From: an uncultured Steroidobacteraceae bacterium
Lineage (GTDB): Bacteria; Pseudomonadota; Gammaproteobacteria; Steroidobacterales; Steroidobacteraceae
Length of the DNA stretch: 24,376 nt
Assembly: GCA_955652795.1 (NCBI GenBank)
Contig: CATPBQ010000102.1
Coordinates: forward strand, 1 to 24,376
Direction: 5' to 3'
Made by a program: the position numbers and the translations under genes. Below the pieces are notes generated by a model, which saw nothing but the letters and a program-made list of their open reading frames with translations, ran no database searches and was not told where the DNA came from. Positions 23,109-24,376 of this stretch are shown here, in pieces (positions within the stretch are counted from its first letter, which is position 1; each line of letters opens with the position of its first letter).

Positions 23109-24085
23109 GCACGGCGCCGCCTGTCAGCATCGCGTCGGACGCGCTGCCGGTCGCAGCGGGAGTCACGGCTGCCGGGGTTGCGGCCGCGGTGGCCCCGCCC
23201 GCGGTGCGCTGCGCGAACTGCGGCGCGCCGGTCACGGGCCGCTACTGCAGCGCCTGCGGCCAGCGGCTCGAGCCACCGGTGCACACGCTGTGGCACTTCG
23301 CGCAGGTGGCGACCGAGGACCTAACGCACGCCGACTCGCGCCTGTGGCGTACGCTCGCGGCGCTGCTGTTCAAACCCGGCTATCTCACCGCGCAGTTTCT
23401 CGCCGGACGGCGCGCGAGCTATCTGCCCCCGGTGCGGCTGTACCTGGTGCTGTCGGTGGTGTTCTTCATCTGGGTGAGCGCCAGCCAGTCGAAACTGCAG
23501 GTCGTGCAGCTCGACAGCGAGCGCGCCGCCCCCGCCGCCAGGGTCAGCACCCCCTTTGATCCGGCACTGCCCGGGGAATCTGCGCAGCAGCGCACTGAGC
23601 GGCTGTGCCGCGATGCGGTCTACCAGGGACCGTGGCAGCAGCGGCTGGCGCCCCTCCTGTCCCGCGCCTGCCGCAAAGTGGTGGAGGACCACGGGCGCTC
23701 GATGCGCGAGGCGTTCCTGCACAACCTGCCGCGCGCGATGTTCGTGTTCCTGCCGCTGCTCGCGGGCGCCATGATGCTCATGTACTGGCGGCCGCGGCAC
23801 TACTACGTCGAGCACCTGCTGCTGTTCGTGCACAACCATGCGTTCGCGTTCGTGCTGCTGCTGCTGGCCGCCGCGGTGTCGGCGCTGCTGCCGTTCGCCG
23901 TGGGGTGGGTAAGCTTCGCGCTCTGGCTCTACACACCCTGGTACGTGTACCGCTCCATGCGCCTGGTGTACGGGCAGGGTCGCTGGCTCACCATCGCGAA
24001 GCTCCTGGTGCTGAGCCTCTTTTACCTGCTGAGCGGCGCGCTGATGCTCGGGCTCAACGTCGCGTACAGCGCCCTGACGCTGTGA
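23105..24085 (+). CDS. DUF3667 zinc-ribbon membrane protein
   Basis: 326 residues. An Ala/Val/Pro-rich N-terminus of 34 residues is followed by a zinc ribbon (Cys36, Cys39, Cys48 and Cys51 in CANCGAPVTGRYCSACGQ). Then comes the DUF3667 core: HTLWHFAQVATEDLTHADSR and LLFKPGYLTAQFLAGRRASYLPPVRLYL. About five membrane helices follow, at roughly 110-130, 218-235, 240-262, 264-285 and 297-320. Family function is unknown to me; it is widespread in Bacteroidetes and gammaproteobacteria. ATG at 23105 overlaps the fadE stop by 4 bases, so expression with fadE is likely. A loop at about 140-200 contains two further cysteines (LCRDA, SRACRK). Confidence 0.85.
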   Translation: MSTAPPVSIASDALPVAAGVTAAGVAAAVAPPAVRCANCGAPVTGRYCSACGQRLEPPVHTLWHFAQVATEDLTHADSRLWRTLAALLFKPGYLTAQFLAGRRASYLPPVRLYLVLSVVFFIWVSASQSKLQVVQLDSERAAPAARVSTPFDPALPGESAQQRTERLCRDAVYQGPWQQRLAPLLSRACRKVVEDHGRSMREAFLHNLPRAMFVFLPLLAGAMMLMYWRPRHYYVEHLLLFVHNHAFAFVLLLLAAAVSALLPFAVGWVSFALWLYTPWYVYRSMRLVYGQGRWLTIAKLLVLSLFYLLSGALMLGLNVAYSALTL

Positions 24086-24111
24086 AACTATTGTCGGTCG
24101 GAAGTTCTGTA

Positions 24112-24141
24112 AAGGAGATATCTGTGAAGGAGATGCTCATG
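24112..24141 (+). promoter_or_regulatory. two tandem Shine-Dalgarno/start modules of the DUF4399 gene
   Basis: AAGGAG-ATATCT-GTG (start 24124) and AAGGAG-ATGCTC-ATG (start 24139) lie head to tail and in frame, 15 bases apart, each with ideal 6-base spacing. ATG at 24133 is also in frame. The downstream ATG gives the cleaner signal peptide. Confidence 0.6.
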
Positions 24142-24376
24142 CGTACATTGATCATTGCTGCCCTGATGCTCGCCGCCCCGCTCGCCGGCGCCCAGACCCC
24201 CGCGGTCGCGCCGGAGCGCACCGCCTCGCCCCCGAGCGCCGAGGTCTACATCATCAGTCCCAAGGACGGCGCCACCGTGCATGCACCGGTGCTGGTGCAG
24301 TTCGGCCTGAAGGGCATGGGGGTTGCGCCGGCGGGAGTGAAGTTCGAAAACACCGGCCATCACCACCTGCTCATCG
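24139..24376 (+). CDS. DUF4399 exported protein, N-terminal fragment
   Basis: 79 codons visible, running off the window end. MRTLIIAALMLAAPLAGAQTP is a signal peptide with likely cleavage after AGA. The mature part PSAEVYIISPKDGATVHAPV, then QFGLKGMGVAPAGVKFENTG and HHHLLI, is the DUF4399 signature; this domain occurs in periplasmic proteins of unknown role, and its conserved histidines suggest a metal site. It follows the DUF3667 gene after 53 bases on the same strand. Translation may start at GTG 24124 or ATG 24139; I prefer the latter for its signal peptide. Confidence 0.82.
   Translation, partial: MRTLIIAALMLAAPLAGAQTPAVAPERTASPPSAEVYIISPKDGATVHAPVLVQFGLKGMGVAPAGVKFENTGHHHLLI

Overview
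The window is 24.4 kb of very GC-rich, gene-dense chromosomal DNA. It looks like a gammaproteobacterium from the Steroidobacter/Nevskia/Xanthomonas side of the class. The evidence is the gene repertoire (RlmJ, OpdA-type M3 peptidase, long membrane-anchored FadE, GntR/YtrA-type ABC operon, DUF4399 and SH3b membrane proteins). The taxonomic placement is an inference from family resemblance, not from a search. I see no transposase, integrase, phage gene, tRNA, rRNA or CRISPR array, and no gene-free stretch above 300 bases.

Layout. 1-435 is the 3' end of topA. It converges with an alpha/beta hydrolase (443-1288, minus). rlmJ and aroE overlap by one base (1371-3067, plus) and converge with gor (3072-4424, minus). 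opdA and an SH3b membrane protein overlap by 4 bases (4550-7176, plus). An HD-domain phosphohydrolase, a HAMP-PAS-GGDEF-EAL protein and a phospholipase D-like protein follow on the plus strand with short gaps (7348-12446). On the minus strand lies a compact MCE lipid-transport operon (STAS-MlaE fusion, MlaF, MlaD, PqiC-like lipoprotein; 15906-12398), preceded 21 bases upstream by dps (16410-15928).

From 19237 down to 16582 the minus strand carries what looks like one operon. It has two tandem paralogous small membrane-protein genes (52 and 66 codons), a YtrA-type GntR repressor, an ABC ATPase and an ABC-2 permease. An AT-rich promoter island at about 19320-19375, with alternating ACACT/AGTGT half-sites, precedes it. 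Divergent from it is mdh, followed by fadE, a DUF3667 zinc-ribbon membrane protein and the start of a DUF4399 gene, all plus.

The most interesting part is the small-protein/YtrA/ABC operon. The two small genes share a 37-residue N-terminal region (25 identical positions by eye) and the same Shine-Dalgarno context, but have unrelated tails, and I recognise no described family for them. Other points of note are a PLD-like enzyme whose second HKD motif has lost its lysine and aspartate, a (GC)10 repeat in the 3' end of the mlaF-like gene, and a glutathione reductase with two unusual residues in its NADPH site.
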